The translations under genes and the position numbers were made by a program. DNA of 51,220 nt, taken from assembly GCA_964452045.1 (NCBI GenBank), contig CAYVKM010000019.1, positions 1 to 51,220 on the forward strand. Reading direction: 5' to 3'. This document shows, in pieces, positions 15,882-23,326 of this stretch (positions are counted from its first letter, which is position 1; each line of letters starts with the position of its first letter). Source of the stretch: CAYVKM01 sp964452045. Lineage in GTDB: Bacteria > Calditrichota > Calditrichia > RBG-13-44-9. The notes under the pieces were generated by a model. The model was given only the letters and a program-made list of their open reading frames with translations. It was not told the DNA's origin and did no database searches.

Positions 15882-16496
15882 CTATGTGTTCACCCGGAAC
15901 TCGGTCTCACCCATCCTCCTGATCAGGTCACCGAAATACAAGCAATAGAGCTCATGATTTCCATTCAGATATAGCTTTTCACGTTCGTGCACCGGTAGTT
16001 GGTTGAATTCATTGACTTCTGCCCGGGGCGGTATAACCAGGGCAACATTTTCGGTTATATGGAAGATTCTCTCCAGCAAAACATCTGCTGGCGGAAGTGT
16101 GTTGGAATTGATAAACCGGTATTGATGGTCAGGCTCAGTGTCAGCCCAATCCGGATCGAGGAAGGCTGCATCAACCGAAGGCAACACCCTGAGCAGGTTT
16201 TCGTCAAGTATGTCGCCGGAGATGAAGGTTACCTTTTCGGAAAGGCCGGCCTTCGCAATGTTCATTCTGGCTTGCTCCAGATGCAAGGGATTGATTTCCA
16301 CGGTAATCACTTGAGCTGCCACACGTGCCAGGGAAATCGTGGTGAATCCGGCACCGGTGCAGGTTTCCTGAACATTTCGACCCCGAAACCGTTCGGCAAT
16401 ATGCGCGGTGAAGCGATAGTGGATTCCCATTTTGAAGGTATGATTGTTGACAACGAAATCATCACCAAATTTATCCCGGATGGCTTTGGCATCCAT
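15882..16496 (-). CDS. Class I SAM-dependent methyltransferase (TGS1/RsmD-like)
   Basis: 204 aa. SAM-binding motif I reads VQETCTGAGFTTISLARVAAQVITVEINPLHLEQARMNI, followed by VTFISGDI and motif IV DAAFLDPDWADTE, which replaces the DPPW/NPPY of nucleic-acid amino-methyltransferases with DPDW. The arrangement recalls the RNA cap guanine-N2 methyltransferase (TGS1) fold and bacterial RsmD-like enzymes. Target unknown; could act on RNA or a small molecule. AAGG lies 7 nt before the ATG. An attC-like site (16517-16582) lies immediately upstream. Confidence 0.75.
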   Translation of the reverse strand: MDAKAIRDKFGDDFVVNNHTFKMGIHYRFTAHIAERFRGRNVQETCTGAGFTTISLARVAAQVITVEINPLHLEQARMNIAKAGLSEKVTFISGDILDENLLRVLPSVDAAFLDPDWADTEPDHQYRFINSNTLPPADVLLERIFHITENVALVIPPRAEVNEFNQLPVHEREKLYLNGNHELYCLYFGDLIRRMGETEFRVNT

Positions 16497-16516
16497 CGCA
16501 TCACCTTTCCTTTACT

Positions 16517-16582
16517 GTCTAATGTCTTACTCGTAACTTGAGGTATCCAGAGGTGGTTACCAAGTTCAAGAGCATGTTAACC
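16517..16582 (-). repeat. attC-like integron recombination site
   Basis: 66 bp. Minus strand begins GGTTAAC and ends ATTAGAC (a near-consensus R''/R' pair). Inner arms TGCTCTTGAACTTGG and CCTCAAGTTACGAGTA are complementary over CTC, AACTTG and GG with extra unpaired bases. It lies between the VOC gene stop (16598) and the methyltransferase start (16496). Confidence 0.75.
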
Positions 16583-16597
16583 GATCCGCTCACGATT

Positions 16598-16987
16598 CTA
16601 TTCCTTCAAGGGCTCGGCTATGCGGAGAATGTTCCCATCGAGGTCCCGGATGGCGAACCCTCTGAAGCGCACACCGTGGCCGTAGTCCCTGTCCTCCAGT
16701 GATTCACAGATCGACTGTTCCGCTGCGGAACGTACCTGCTCCCATAAGTGCTCAACCCCGCTCACTGCTATAAAAGCACGTCCGCCACCGGGATTGAAGC
16801 CCGGATCCTTTGACAATGATAAATTGATGTAGACCTCATCGCGGAAAACAACCGCATACTGTGGGGTTTCACCGTCAATGTACTCCAGCCCGAATCCCAG
16901 GACAGTTTGGTAGAAAGATTTTGCCCGGGATACATCCTGAACGGCAAAGTGGGGACCAACATGGTTGAATGAAATTTTGTGAGCCAT
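16598..16987 (-). CDS. VOC (glyoxalase/bleomycin-resistance fold) family protein
   Basis: 129 aa. Two paired beta-alpha-beta-beta-beta units: FNHVGPHFAVQDVSRAKSFYQTVLGFGLEYID in the first, and RAFIAVSGVEHLWEQV...GVRFRGFAIRDLDGNILRIAE in the second. Likely metal ligands are the His in FNHVG and the Glu in RIAE. The family covers dioxygenases, lyases and drug-binding proteins; the sequence does not decide which. ATG at 16985-16987 preferred over the GTG one codon earlier. It is flanked by attC-like sites on both sides, a textbook single-gene cassette. Confidence 0.83.
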   Translation of the reverse strand: MAHKISFNHVGPHFAVQDVSRAKSFYQTVLGFGLEYIDGETPQYAVVFRDEVYINLSLSKDPGFNPGGGRAFIAVSGVEHLWEQVRSAAEQSICESLEDRDYGHGVRFRGFAIRDLDGNILRIAEPLKE

Positions 16988-16997
16988 CACATATTCG

Positions 16998-17064
16998 ATC
17001 TAACGTAGAGTTGAGATGCGCTATGAGCGTCAGCGAACAGCGTCACCTCCAGCGACTTGTTCGA
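16998..17064 (-). repeat. attC-like integron recombination site
   Basis: 67 bp. Minus strand starts TCGAACAAGTCGCTGGAGG and ends CTACGTTAGAT. The right box GTTAGAT is consensus, and the left box CGAAC is close to YYYAAC. TGACGC and GCGCATC sit in the arms, but inner pairing is only moderate. Position is right: between the cupin stop (17091) and the VOC start. Confidence 0.6.
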
Positions 17065-17090
17065 ATACAATCCTACTCGCCTGCCTGCTG

Positions 17091-17453
17091 CTACATTACT
17101 TTGGAGAGATGCTCCATCAACTCGTCATGCTCATGCTGCGGACTAAAGTCCAACAAGAGAGTATCTTCATCGACAATCGCGGTGTGCGGAGCAGGCGCAT
17201 AATAGACATCTCCGCTCTTGTAGATTTCTTCTGTTCCGTCTGCATAGATAAACCGAAATGCCCCTTCGAATATGTATCCATAATGTGGGCATGGACACAT
17301 ATCGCCAGGTAGGCCCTTCAACACCGGCGTAAAATCCGTTCCCTTCTTGAACTCGTGGTAGCTGACCACGAATTCGCCAAAGCCGTTGAGTACACGCATG
17401 ATGTTTCCGCCGTCTTCGTTGATTACGGGTATAGCTTCTTTCTTAATCTTCAT
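17091..17453 (-). CDS. Small cupin-domain protein
   Basis: 120 aa, no signal peptide. The beta-barrel core reads FTPVLKGLPGDMCPCPHYGYIFEGAFRFIYADGTEEIYKSGDVYYAPAPHTAIVDEDTLLLDFSPQHEH. It has the two cupin boxes G...PH.GY...G..R and G........PH, with His/Cys residues able to bind a metal. A CPCPHYGY run is common in small cupins tied to uncharacterised metabolism. Good Shine-Dalgarno (AGGAG). attC-like site 27 nt after the stop; R repeat copy 6 directly upstream. Confidence 0.8.
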   Translation of the reverse strand: MKIKKEAIPVINEDGGNIMRVLNGFGEFVVSYHEFKKGTDFTPVLKGLPGDMCPCPHYGYIFEGAFRFIYADGTEEIYKSGDVYYAPAPHTAIVDEDTLLLDFSPQHEHDELMEHLSKVM

Positions 17454-17484
17454 ATTATCTCTCCTGTAGTTAGATTATTAGAAC

Positions 17485-17745
17485 TATATATTAAGAAACT
17501 AAACTTCGATTTGATTATTATATCTAATATAACCAAATTATGAGGGAGAACCTACCCTAAATCGTCCGGAGTTGTTGCGAAAATTGGAAATCAGCTAAAA
17601 GGGTATTAATCCGGAAGTCAGGCAAGATAAAAAAGATATGGAAAGTCAACCATGCATTCCACTGACATTATAGTACCCTATATTTCTCAGGGAAAAAATG
17701 AGTTTGGATTTAATTCAAATTGAATCATCTAGAACCTCAAAATAC
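17485..17745 (-). repeat. R intergenic repeat, copy 6
   Basis: About 260 bp. Shared blocks: ATATTAAGAAACTAAACTTC, TATCTAATATAACC, CCTAAATCGTCCGGAGTTG, TTGCGAAAATTGGAAATC, TCAACCATGCATTCCACTG, GTACCCTATATTTCTC and GGATTTAATTCAAATTGAATC. It fills the gap between the cupin gene start and the membrane protein at 17854; 17746-17853 holds nothing else I can identify. Confidence 0.7.
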
Positions 17746-17853
17746 CATACCTGCGCCCGGGTGGGAAAGAATCAATACTAGGCGTCCGAACGCGATTGCC
17801 TTAGAATATCAGGTTGATATATAGTTATGCGATTTGTATTAATAATAGTTATC

Positions 17854-18552
17854 CTAATTTATAGCTCTATTACCCAAATTAAATAGTTTTACACCTATAA
17901 TGATTTGCCAAATCAACATGAGTACCAATCCAATCAATGATATTACTAACGGAATCCCTAAATTGACTGCAAAAGGTGTAATGATGGAAAAGATGCCCGA
18001 AAATATGACGATATAGCTGATTTGCATGCTGAAGACTTTGCTCTTTAACATTACCAGACCGACAAAGATGGAGGCGAGACTCAACAAAATTAGAGCCATT
18101 GTTGAGTATACATCCTGTGTCTTAAGAGCGACCTCGGACGCTGCAATGTATACCATTTTACCGGAATCGATTGCTGCTTCTTTATAGCTACCACTTACTT
18201 TCGATATAGTAATAATCAGTCCGCGTGAGACAAAAAACATGACAACAGAAAACGCACTTATAGCAGTGGCCATTAGCATTTTTATTTTATCATATTTTCT
18301 TAGTGTAAAATAAAGTGCCAAAAAACCTGGAAACAGCAGGAATTCACCAAAGAGTGTTATTATAAATAGCGTAGTCGAAATGGATGGGTCTTCTAAAGTT
18401 GTTACTGGATCAAGTGGCAATGTTACTTTAAAGAAACTGACACCAATAATAAAAATTATGACGATAACACCCGCCAGGAATAGAGAGAATCCGCCCCATT
18501 TAATAAGTCCTTTCCAAGATGGATCAATATCAAGCTCTTTTTTCAGCGTCAT
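17854..18552 (-). CDS. Polytopic membrane protein, possibly DUF4386-like
   Basis: 232 aa with about six hydrophobic helices after a polar start (MTLKKELDIDPSWKGLIKWGG). Layout and length recall DUF4386 proteins such as the one at 4944-5669: LTLRKYDKIK-type loop after helix 3, then a stretch SGSYKEAAIDSGKMVYIAASEVALKTQDVYSTMALILLSLASIFVGLVML. Sequence identity is too low for me to be certain. Good Shine-Dalgarno (AAGGAG). A long VCR-like attC lies upstream. Confidence 0.6.
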   Translation of the reverse strand: MTLKKELDIDPSWKGLIKWGGFSLFLAGVIVIIFIIGVSFFKVTLPLDPVTTLEDPSISTTLFIITLFGEFLLFPGFLALYFTLRKYDKIKMLMATAISAFSVVMFFVSRGLIITISKVSGSYKEAAIDSGKMVYIAASEVALKTQDVYSTMALILLSLASIFVGLVMLKSKVFSMQISYIVIFSGIFSIITPFAVNLGIPLVISLIGLVLMLIWQIIIGVKLFNLGNRAIN

Positions 18553-18655
18553 TTTGATATCTCCTTATTTAATTATAAATAGAAATGAACTTTAAAATGT
18601 CATTTGTTCAAATAAGACTTAGGTTCTCCAGTTTTATTCAGTCATGCTTATAAAG

Positions 18656-18784
18656 CATAACTGGGGATCTATGCGGAAATAAACACTGCGGCCAAGTTCC
18701 CCTATTTGCTGTTTCTCTACCTCGGTTTAATAAATGTGCCGAAACACGCACGCGTTTATTTTCCGCTTGAACGAAATGTTATAA
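18656..18784 (-). repeat. Long (VCR-like) attC integron recombination site
   Basis: About 129 bp. On the minus strand it begins TTATAACATTTCGTTCAAGC and ends CAGTTATG: TATAAC and GTTATG are consensus R''/R' boxes. GCGGAAAATAAAC near the left end pairs with GTTTATTTCCGC near the right end with one extra base on one strand. The left arm resembles Vibrio VCR sites in order: TATAAC, a CAAG block, then ACGCGTG..GTTTC. The long central region is also VCR-like. It lies between the S41 peptidase stop and the membrane protein start. Confidence 0.82.
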
Positions 18785-18831
18785 TTTTAATTCGATGATT
18801 AGGATTCGCAAATGCTTTAATGCCAACACTA

Positions 18832-20256
18832 TCATTTCTTTTTCAATTTCTTAAGCATTTGGGATGCTAATGAATTATTTGGATCAATCTCCAATACTTT
18901 TTCAAAATTTTGAATTGCAAGCTCTTCATCACCTTGCTTTAAATGCGCCCAAGCTAACATTTCATAAATATTGTACGAATCTGGAAATATCTCAATATAC
19001 TTCTTCAATATTCCAAGCAGAATTTCCTCGTGTTCTGTGGACCAGTAATCATATGCTAATACTTGCACAAAAAATTCATTAATTAATTTAGCTTTTATCC
19101 CGATTTGAAATACTGAATCCAGAACAACATAAGCCAATTCATCTTTTCCAATTTGATAAAGTTTATCAGCACGATCTAATTGATTTTGCATCTTCAAAAC
19201 AGCTTCCTTCATTTCTGCATCCTTGACTTCTCCATATTTCATGGCTTCTTTTTTTGCCAGTACAATGGCTGTATCCAGGGCAGATTCAGCTGGTACAAGA
19301 ATATCAGGAATAACACCAGTTCTTTCCCAATTACTACCTGTTACAGGATTGAACGAACGTGCTGTTGAAATATAAATCTCAAATTGTTGGTCTATTTTAA
19401 ATAGATCTACTGAATGTGCTCCTCCGCCGGTAGAATCTCCAATAATTATTGCTCTATTCCTGACCTTCATATCAAATGCAAAAGATTCCGCTGCAGAAAA
19501 TGTTTTATGACTTGTCAAAATAAAAAGTGGAATATCTGTAAGTCGATTGCCCACAATTTCTTTTGTAGTCCAAGATTCTTTAGTGATATCAAATTCACGG
19601 AAGTAATCACTGTTCAACTGAGTTGGATATTCGAAAAAGTAACTGCAAAGAAGTGGTAAAATATCTGTTGTACCACCCTGATTCTCACGGAAATCAATAA
19701 TAATTGCATTGGCACCTGATACAAAATTCATTGCGGCAACTACCATATTTTTTGAAATCGCAGGAGAATTAAATCGTCGTATATCCAGATAACCAATATT
19801 TCCTTCTAACCAATCAAACCTAAAGAAACCCAAATTTTCATTCTTTATTAAACGATATAACCGAACTGGATGATGAAGTGATCCTTCTTTTTCTTCTCCA
19901 AGATCACTCGATTCAATCAATCTTAGCTTAATATGTTTGTCATTCGTTATTGTTTGCAGGTCAATTGTAACTTTCTCGGCAAATTCTTCTGCACTATTGA
20001 TTAAATCATATTTATCTGATCCAAATATAGATATAATATCTTGCCCATATTTTTCCCCTAGATCTGGAAAGACATATTTGTCCCTTAATAATTCACTTAT
20101 TTTGTTTATTATTTTTTCTTTATTTTGTTGATCAACTATTTGATGCACCGTCTGAGCAAAATTTGAAGAAGTACAAAAATAGAATATAAGAATAAATATA
20201 AATTGGGTGACTTTTAAACTGTTCAATTCTTTTTTTACAGAGCAATCATGTATCAT
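18832..20256 (-). CDS. Exported S41-family (IRBP/CtpA-like) peptidase with C-terminal TPRs
   Basis: About 474 aa from the ATG at 20254-20256. N-terminal export signal (VTQFIFILIFYFCTSSNFAQ), an N-terminal helical region (INKISELLRDKYVFPDLGEKYG), then the S41 core. The core contains GNIGYLDIRRFNSP, a catalytic-core strand ANAIIIDFRENQGGTTDILP and the nucleophile motif TSHKTFSAAESFAFDMK (Ser in TFSAAE), followed by GDSTGGGAH. No PDZ domain is evident. The last 100 residues form TPRs (YEMLAWAHLKQGDEELAIQNFEKVLEIDPNNSLASQML). A periplasmic protease, likely on misfolded or tailed proteins. Long attC sites flank it, so it is probably a large cassette. Confidence 0.82.
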   Translation of the reverse strand: MIHDCSVKKELNSLKVTQFIFILIFYFCTSSNFAQTVHQIVDQQNKEKIINKISELLRDKYVFPDLGEKYGQDIISIFGSDKYDLINSAEEFAEKVTIDLQTITNDKHIKLRLIESSDLGEEKEGSLHHPVRLYRLIKNENLGFFRFDWLEGNIGYLDIRRFNSPAISKNMVVAAMNFVSGANAIIIDFRENQGGTTDILPLLCSYFFEYPTQLNSDYFREFDITKESWTTKEIVGNRLTDIPLFILTSHKTFSAAESFAFDMKVRNRAIIIGDSTGGGAHSVDLFKIDQQFEIYISTARSFNPVTGSNWERTGVIPDILVPAESALDTAIVLAKKEAMKYGEVKDAEMKEAVLKMQNQLDRADKLYQIGKDELAYVVLDSVFQIGIKAKLINEFFVQVLAYDYWSTEHEEILLGILKKYIEIFPDSYNIYEMLAWAHLKQGDEELAIQNFEKVLEIDPNNSLASQMLKKLKKK

Positions 20257-20314
20257 CTTTTTTTCCAACAATTGTTTTAGAATTTCCAGAAAGTTAATCT
20301 ATAAAATTAGAAGT

Positions 20315-20439
20315 ATAACGTTTAAGCATACGTGACTGAAGCGTTCACCTGTCAAACGTCTCAAATATGCTTACCTGGTTGGCCTGCTGAACATCCGAAA
20401 TCCACTTAGCCTTCAGTTCACGTTGATGCGGGAGTTAGC
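20315..20439 (-). repeat. Long attC integron recombination site
   Basis: 125 bp. Minus strand starts GCTAAC and ends GTTAT, with arms CGCATCAACGTGAACTGAAGG and CGCTTCAGTCACGTATGC. These are complementary over CTTCAGT, CACGT and GCAT with unpaired extra bases on one strand. The central region is about 55 nt. It starts 6 nt after the stop codon of the small gene at 20446. Confidence 0.8.
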
Positions 20440-20445
20440 ATTTTT

Positions 20446-20715
20446 TTATAAGATAAGATTACTTAATAAAAGTATAATAATCCAGAACAATATGAACAAT
20501 ACAGCACAGCTGCCATATTGTGTCCATGAATTTTCATCTGTCTCATCACCAGTTTTGGCCTTACTATTAGGAGAAACCAGTAAAGCAATCAAACCTAAAA
20601 TGCCGGTAAATATGCATATGCAGAATCCGCGCATAAAATAGTCTTTTTTTAGTCAAGCTAAAACTCCCCCATCGACTATAGTTATTCCATATAAAATAAT
20701 AGCGGTATCTAACAT
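20446..20715 (-). pseudogene. Small membrane-protein cassette gene interrupted by an in-frame TGA
   Basis: The frame from the ATG at 20713-20715 (preceded by AAGGA) reads MLDTAIILYGITIVDGGVLA, then TGA (20653-20655), then LKKDYF followed by MRGFCICIFTGILGLIALL...SWTQYGSCAVLFILFWIIILLLSNLIL to the stop at 20446. The upstream part has the ribosome-binding site. The downstream part (20446-20634, 62 aa, two TM helices) has none. A single TGG-to-TGA change would explain this, so I call it a nonsense-disrupted 89-residue gene. The alternative is two separate small ORFs. TGA is a normal stop elsewhere in this window. An attC follows immediately. Confidence 0.6.
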
Positions 20716-20727
20716 ATTTAAATTCCT

Positions 20728-21768
20728 TTATCTTGAAATAATGTCATAGTATGGTTCACTTCTATTTCTGGTTTTTGTTAAATTCCTCTGGTGGCTGCCA
20801 TCACTATTCATAATAAAAATATCGTCCAAACCATTTCGACCAGAGGTAAAACATATCGTCTCACCATTGGATAAATATCTGGGGGATGTATCATTTCCAT
20901 GAGAATTGGTAAGATTGACGCCGTGATTCCCAGTTATATCCATTGAATAGATTTCAATATTCCCATCCCGCAACGACAAAAACAACACCGTAGAACCATC
21001 AGGAGATATCGCCGCGGGATAATCTTCTGCCGGATGATTGGTTAAATTAATTTGGTTGGATCCATCTTTATTCATAATATAAACTTCAGCATTTCCATCA
21101 CGATCACTCCCAAAAAGAATCCGATTTCCATCAGGGGTGAAGATTGGACCTCCATCCTCTGCCGGATTATTACTCAAGTTTCTTAGATTATTCCCATCTA
21201 AATCAACCAGATATATTTCATAATTGCCATCCCTTTCTGATTGAAAAACAATTTCATTACCATCCGGAGAAAAATTTGGAAATTGATCAAAAGAATCGGT
21301 ATTTGTTAGATTAAAAATGTTGCCTGCCATTATGTCTATTAAAAAAATATCATATCTATATAATCCTTGAGATTGCATAACAATGTATTTTCCGTCAGGC
21401 GATATTTTTGGAAAGTGTCCTGTCTTATTGCAAATAAGACGTGTTTGCTCTCGGTTCTCGATTGGAATCATGAATATTCCGTTTTGGTTATTCCAAGATC
21501 CGATAAAAATAATATTAGCGCCGTCAGGAGTAAATAATGGGTAGGATTGACGTTCACTTTCATCAGTAAGTTGTATTAAATCATCTCCATTAATTTTCAT
21601 TTTATAAATAGAGCAGTACCATGTTTCCCTAATAGAGGAAAAGACGATTTGGGTATTGGACAATTTATTCAGTGGATCATCCATTTCAAGGGGATCAAAA
21701 TTCGTTCTACAATTGAGTTGAAATGATACCAATAAAGAAGCGAGAAAAATGAAAGTAGTTTTCTTCAT
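20728..21768 (-). CDS. TolB-like (WD40/PD40) beta-propeller protein, exported
   Basis: 346 aa. An N-terminal signal (MKKTTFIFLASLLVSFQLNC) ends in a Cys that may be lipidated, although the lipobox QLNC is not ideal. Six PD40 repeats follow, each of the form FSPDG..I.F.S.RDGN.EIY..D.DG.N..NLTN, the pattern of the TolB propeller and of DPP-IV-like propellers. There is no protease domain. Probably a periplasmic or outer-membrane-anchored binding scaffold. No Shine-Dalgarno sequence is visible; the TATATTAG-bearing R repeat fragment (copy 7) lies about 45 nt upstream and may supply the promoter. Confidence 0.82.
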   Translation of the reverse strand: MKKTTFIFLASLLVSFQLNCRTNFDPLEMDDPLNKLSNTQIVFSSIRETWYCSIYKMKINGDDLIQLTDESERQSYPLFTPDGANIIFIGSWNNQNGIFMIPIENREQTRLICNKTGHFPKISPDGKYIVMQSQGLYRYDIFLIDIMAGNIFNLTNTDSFDQFPNFSPDGNEIVFQSERDGNYEIYLVDLDGNNLRNLSNNPAEDGGPIFTPDGNRILFGSDRDGNAEVYIMNKDGSNQINLTNHPAEDYPAAISPDGSTVLFLSLRDGNIEIYSMDITGNHGVNLTNSHGNDTSPRYLSNGETICFTSGRNGLDDIFIMNSDGSHQRNLTKTRNRSEPYYDIISR

Positions 21769-21812
21769 AAACTATAAATTTTGTTTATAATAGATTCATA
21801 TTTCTGCTAACT

Positions 21813-21867
21813 ATATATTAAGTAATTATATTTCCTTTTTGCAATTTGTCTAATATAAGGAATTTAT
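21813..21867 (-). repeat. R intergenic repeat, copy 7 (left end only)
   Basis: Carries TATATTAAGTAATTATATTTCC and TCTAATATAAGGAATTTATG, the gene-proximal end of the R element, then diverges. Only this promoter-proximal part is kept, upstream of the TolB-like gene. Confidence 0.55.
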
Positions 21868-22059
21868 GACTATATCTGGACATAAATTCCCAATGTTCCT
21901 CATCTAAGGAAGAAAAAATGTCTATATCTGGTAAGTTAATATTCCTTAAATAAGGAACAAAAAAACGATATATCCGAAATAAAGATTCTTGCCTGATATG
22001 GTAGGATGTCACCTGCCCGTTCCCCTGTCTCAATTGAAACTTTTAGATTTTACAACATA

Positions 22060-22073
22060 GACATTTAAATGTC
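22060..22073. repeat. Perfect 14-bp palindrome
   Basis: GACATTTAAATGTC, a perfect dyad in the 345-bp gap between the beta-barrel gene (22115) and the TolB-like gene (21768). The rest of the gap (21868-22059) holds nothing else I recognise. The palindrome could be an operator, but chance is possible in AT-rich sequence. Confidence 0.3.
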
Positions 22074-22114
22074 CAGAAAATTTTTCTTTTGCCTGAATTG
22101 GTGAAATTAAAATT

Positions 22115-22993
22115 CTAGCGAGTCTTCACGGGAATTGAAAAAAGTAAACCAATCTGGGGTTCCCAGTCCGTGGCCTTGGAGGAAATGCCAACTGCATTGT
22201 CAACTTTCAGGAAGGTGTTTCCGGCAATCTGCCAGTGCAGACCCCCGATCAGGCTCCATTCGTCCGGTGCGCCCCCTTCCCCGCCTTCCAAACTGAGATA
22301 CATCTGCCAGGTATTCGATAAGCCTTTCAGGTACTCCAGCGCAGTTTCGCCGATATCCACCGAAGATGCTTCCCGGTTGTACTCCAGGTCGGTCCTAAAG
22401 GTTACTTTTCCCCAGGTATAATTACGGGAGATACCCACACCCGGCCGGAAATCCCAATCCGGATCACCAATCAGAAACTTGTGGCGTTGAGATGGAACTG
22501 TGATTTCCACAAAACCAAATATTTCCGGCCGATGATCGGTCTCCTTCATCCAGCAAAATCGCAGCTGACCTTCAATATCAGCCAAACCGGATTCTTTTAC
22601 CGTGGTATGAACACCGTTTGGATCGTTGGGGGATTTTTCCAGTCTGGCGCTCAGATAAGCCGCTTCGAATTCCAGGGCCAGCCAGTCATTCACCCCATAG
22701 GCTAAAAAAAGCTGACCGGCACTGCTTTTAAAATGCCCCCGGAAATCCTCATCCAAACCATAACCTAACTGCTTCGGCTGATATTCCCGGTTATTATCCA
22801 GCGAATATCCGAAAAATGGGAAGATCAACAACTCACCCGGACGAACATAGGTTCCGTATATGGAGGTGGGCAATCCGCTGCCCCATTCCTGCGCATTACC
22901 AGACTGTGCCGGTACCTGGGCAGTGGTAATTTCCGGATAGACCAAAAATCCAAGACAAAAAGCTGCGAAGATAAAAATAATATTTTTGGACAT
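22115..22993 (-). CDS. Putative outer-membrane beta-barrel (transporter-like) protein
   Basis: 292 aa. A signal peptide (MSKNIIFIFAAFCLGFLVYPEITTAQ) is followed by alternating amphipathic strands, e.g. GQLFLAYGVNDWLALEFEAAYL, ADIEGQLRFCWMKETDHRPEIFGFVEITVP, GVGISRNYTWGKVTFRTDLEYN and WQMYLSLEGGEGG, ending LLFSIPVKTR. Strand count and length fit a 10-14 stranded barrel of the kind annotated as MetA-like or transporter. Cargo unknown. Strong Shine-Dalgarno (GAAGGAG). Confidence 0.68.
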   Translation of the reverse strand: MSKNIIFIFAAFCLGFLVYPEITTAQVPAQSGNAQEWGSGLPTSIYGTYVRPGELLIFPFFGYSLDNNREYQPKQLGYGLDEDFRGHFKSSAGQLFLAYGVNDWLALEFEAAYLSARLEKSPNDPNGVHTTVKESGLADIEGQLRFCWMKETDHRPEIFGFVEITVPSQRHKFLIGDPDWDFRPGVGISRNYTWGKVTFRTDLEYNREASSVDIGETALEYLKGLSNTWQMYLSLEGGEGGAPDEWSLIGGLHWQIAGNTFLKVDNAVGISSKATDWEPQIGLLFSIPVKTR

Positions 22994-23064
22994 GATGATT
23001 CTCCTTCATATATCGGACTTTTATCAATATCCCGGCACATTCAGTCCCAAAATAATATCCTATG

Positions 23065-23115
23065 TCACGAGGAACAGGAGAACAGGAACAACAAGGTCAC
23101 CAGGATTGATTTCAT
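23065..23115 (-). CDS. 16-aa lipoprotein-signal micro-ORF
   Basis: ATG at 23113-23115 with AAAGGA upstream opens MKSILVTLLFLFSCSS then TGA. This is a complete lipoprotein signal with lipobox LFSC followed by only two residues. It is either a minimal lipopeptide, the 5' remnant of a lost lipoprotein gene, or an upstream ORF of the barrel gene at 22993 (72 nt spacing). The remainder of 22994-23326 holds nothing I recognise. Confidence 0.35.
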   Translation of the reverse strand: MKSILVTLLFLFSCSS

Positions 23116-23326
23116 AAAAATTCCTTTCAAACAAAATCCTGTAGTTTGATCAATAATAATAACTATCCGGTTGATTCGCAAGACTGCCTCACTTACACCT
23201 TATTCAACTGTTAAATTTTATTAAAAATTTAGACTCTTACAATCTGCCTTTGTCCGATTAAATATGTTGTAATATATGAATGAGCATAATCAAATCACAT
23301 ACTTATCCGGATAAGGATATATTTTC

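Noticed and set aside
16598..16987. Bleomycin or fosfomycin resistance gene
   Set aside because: The VOC fold is shared by many unrelated functions and no FosA/B or Ble-specific residues could be identified.
20653..20655. UGA recoding (Trp or selenocysteine) in this genome
   Set aside because: TGA ends several other genes cleanly here, for example at 8033-8035, 8221-8223 and 39116-39118, so recoding is unlikely; a nonsense mutation is simpler.
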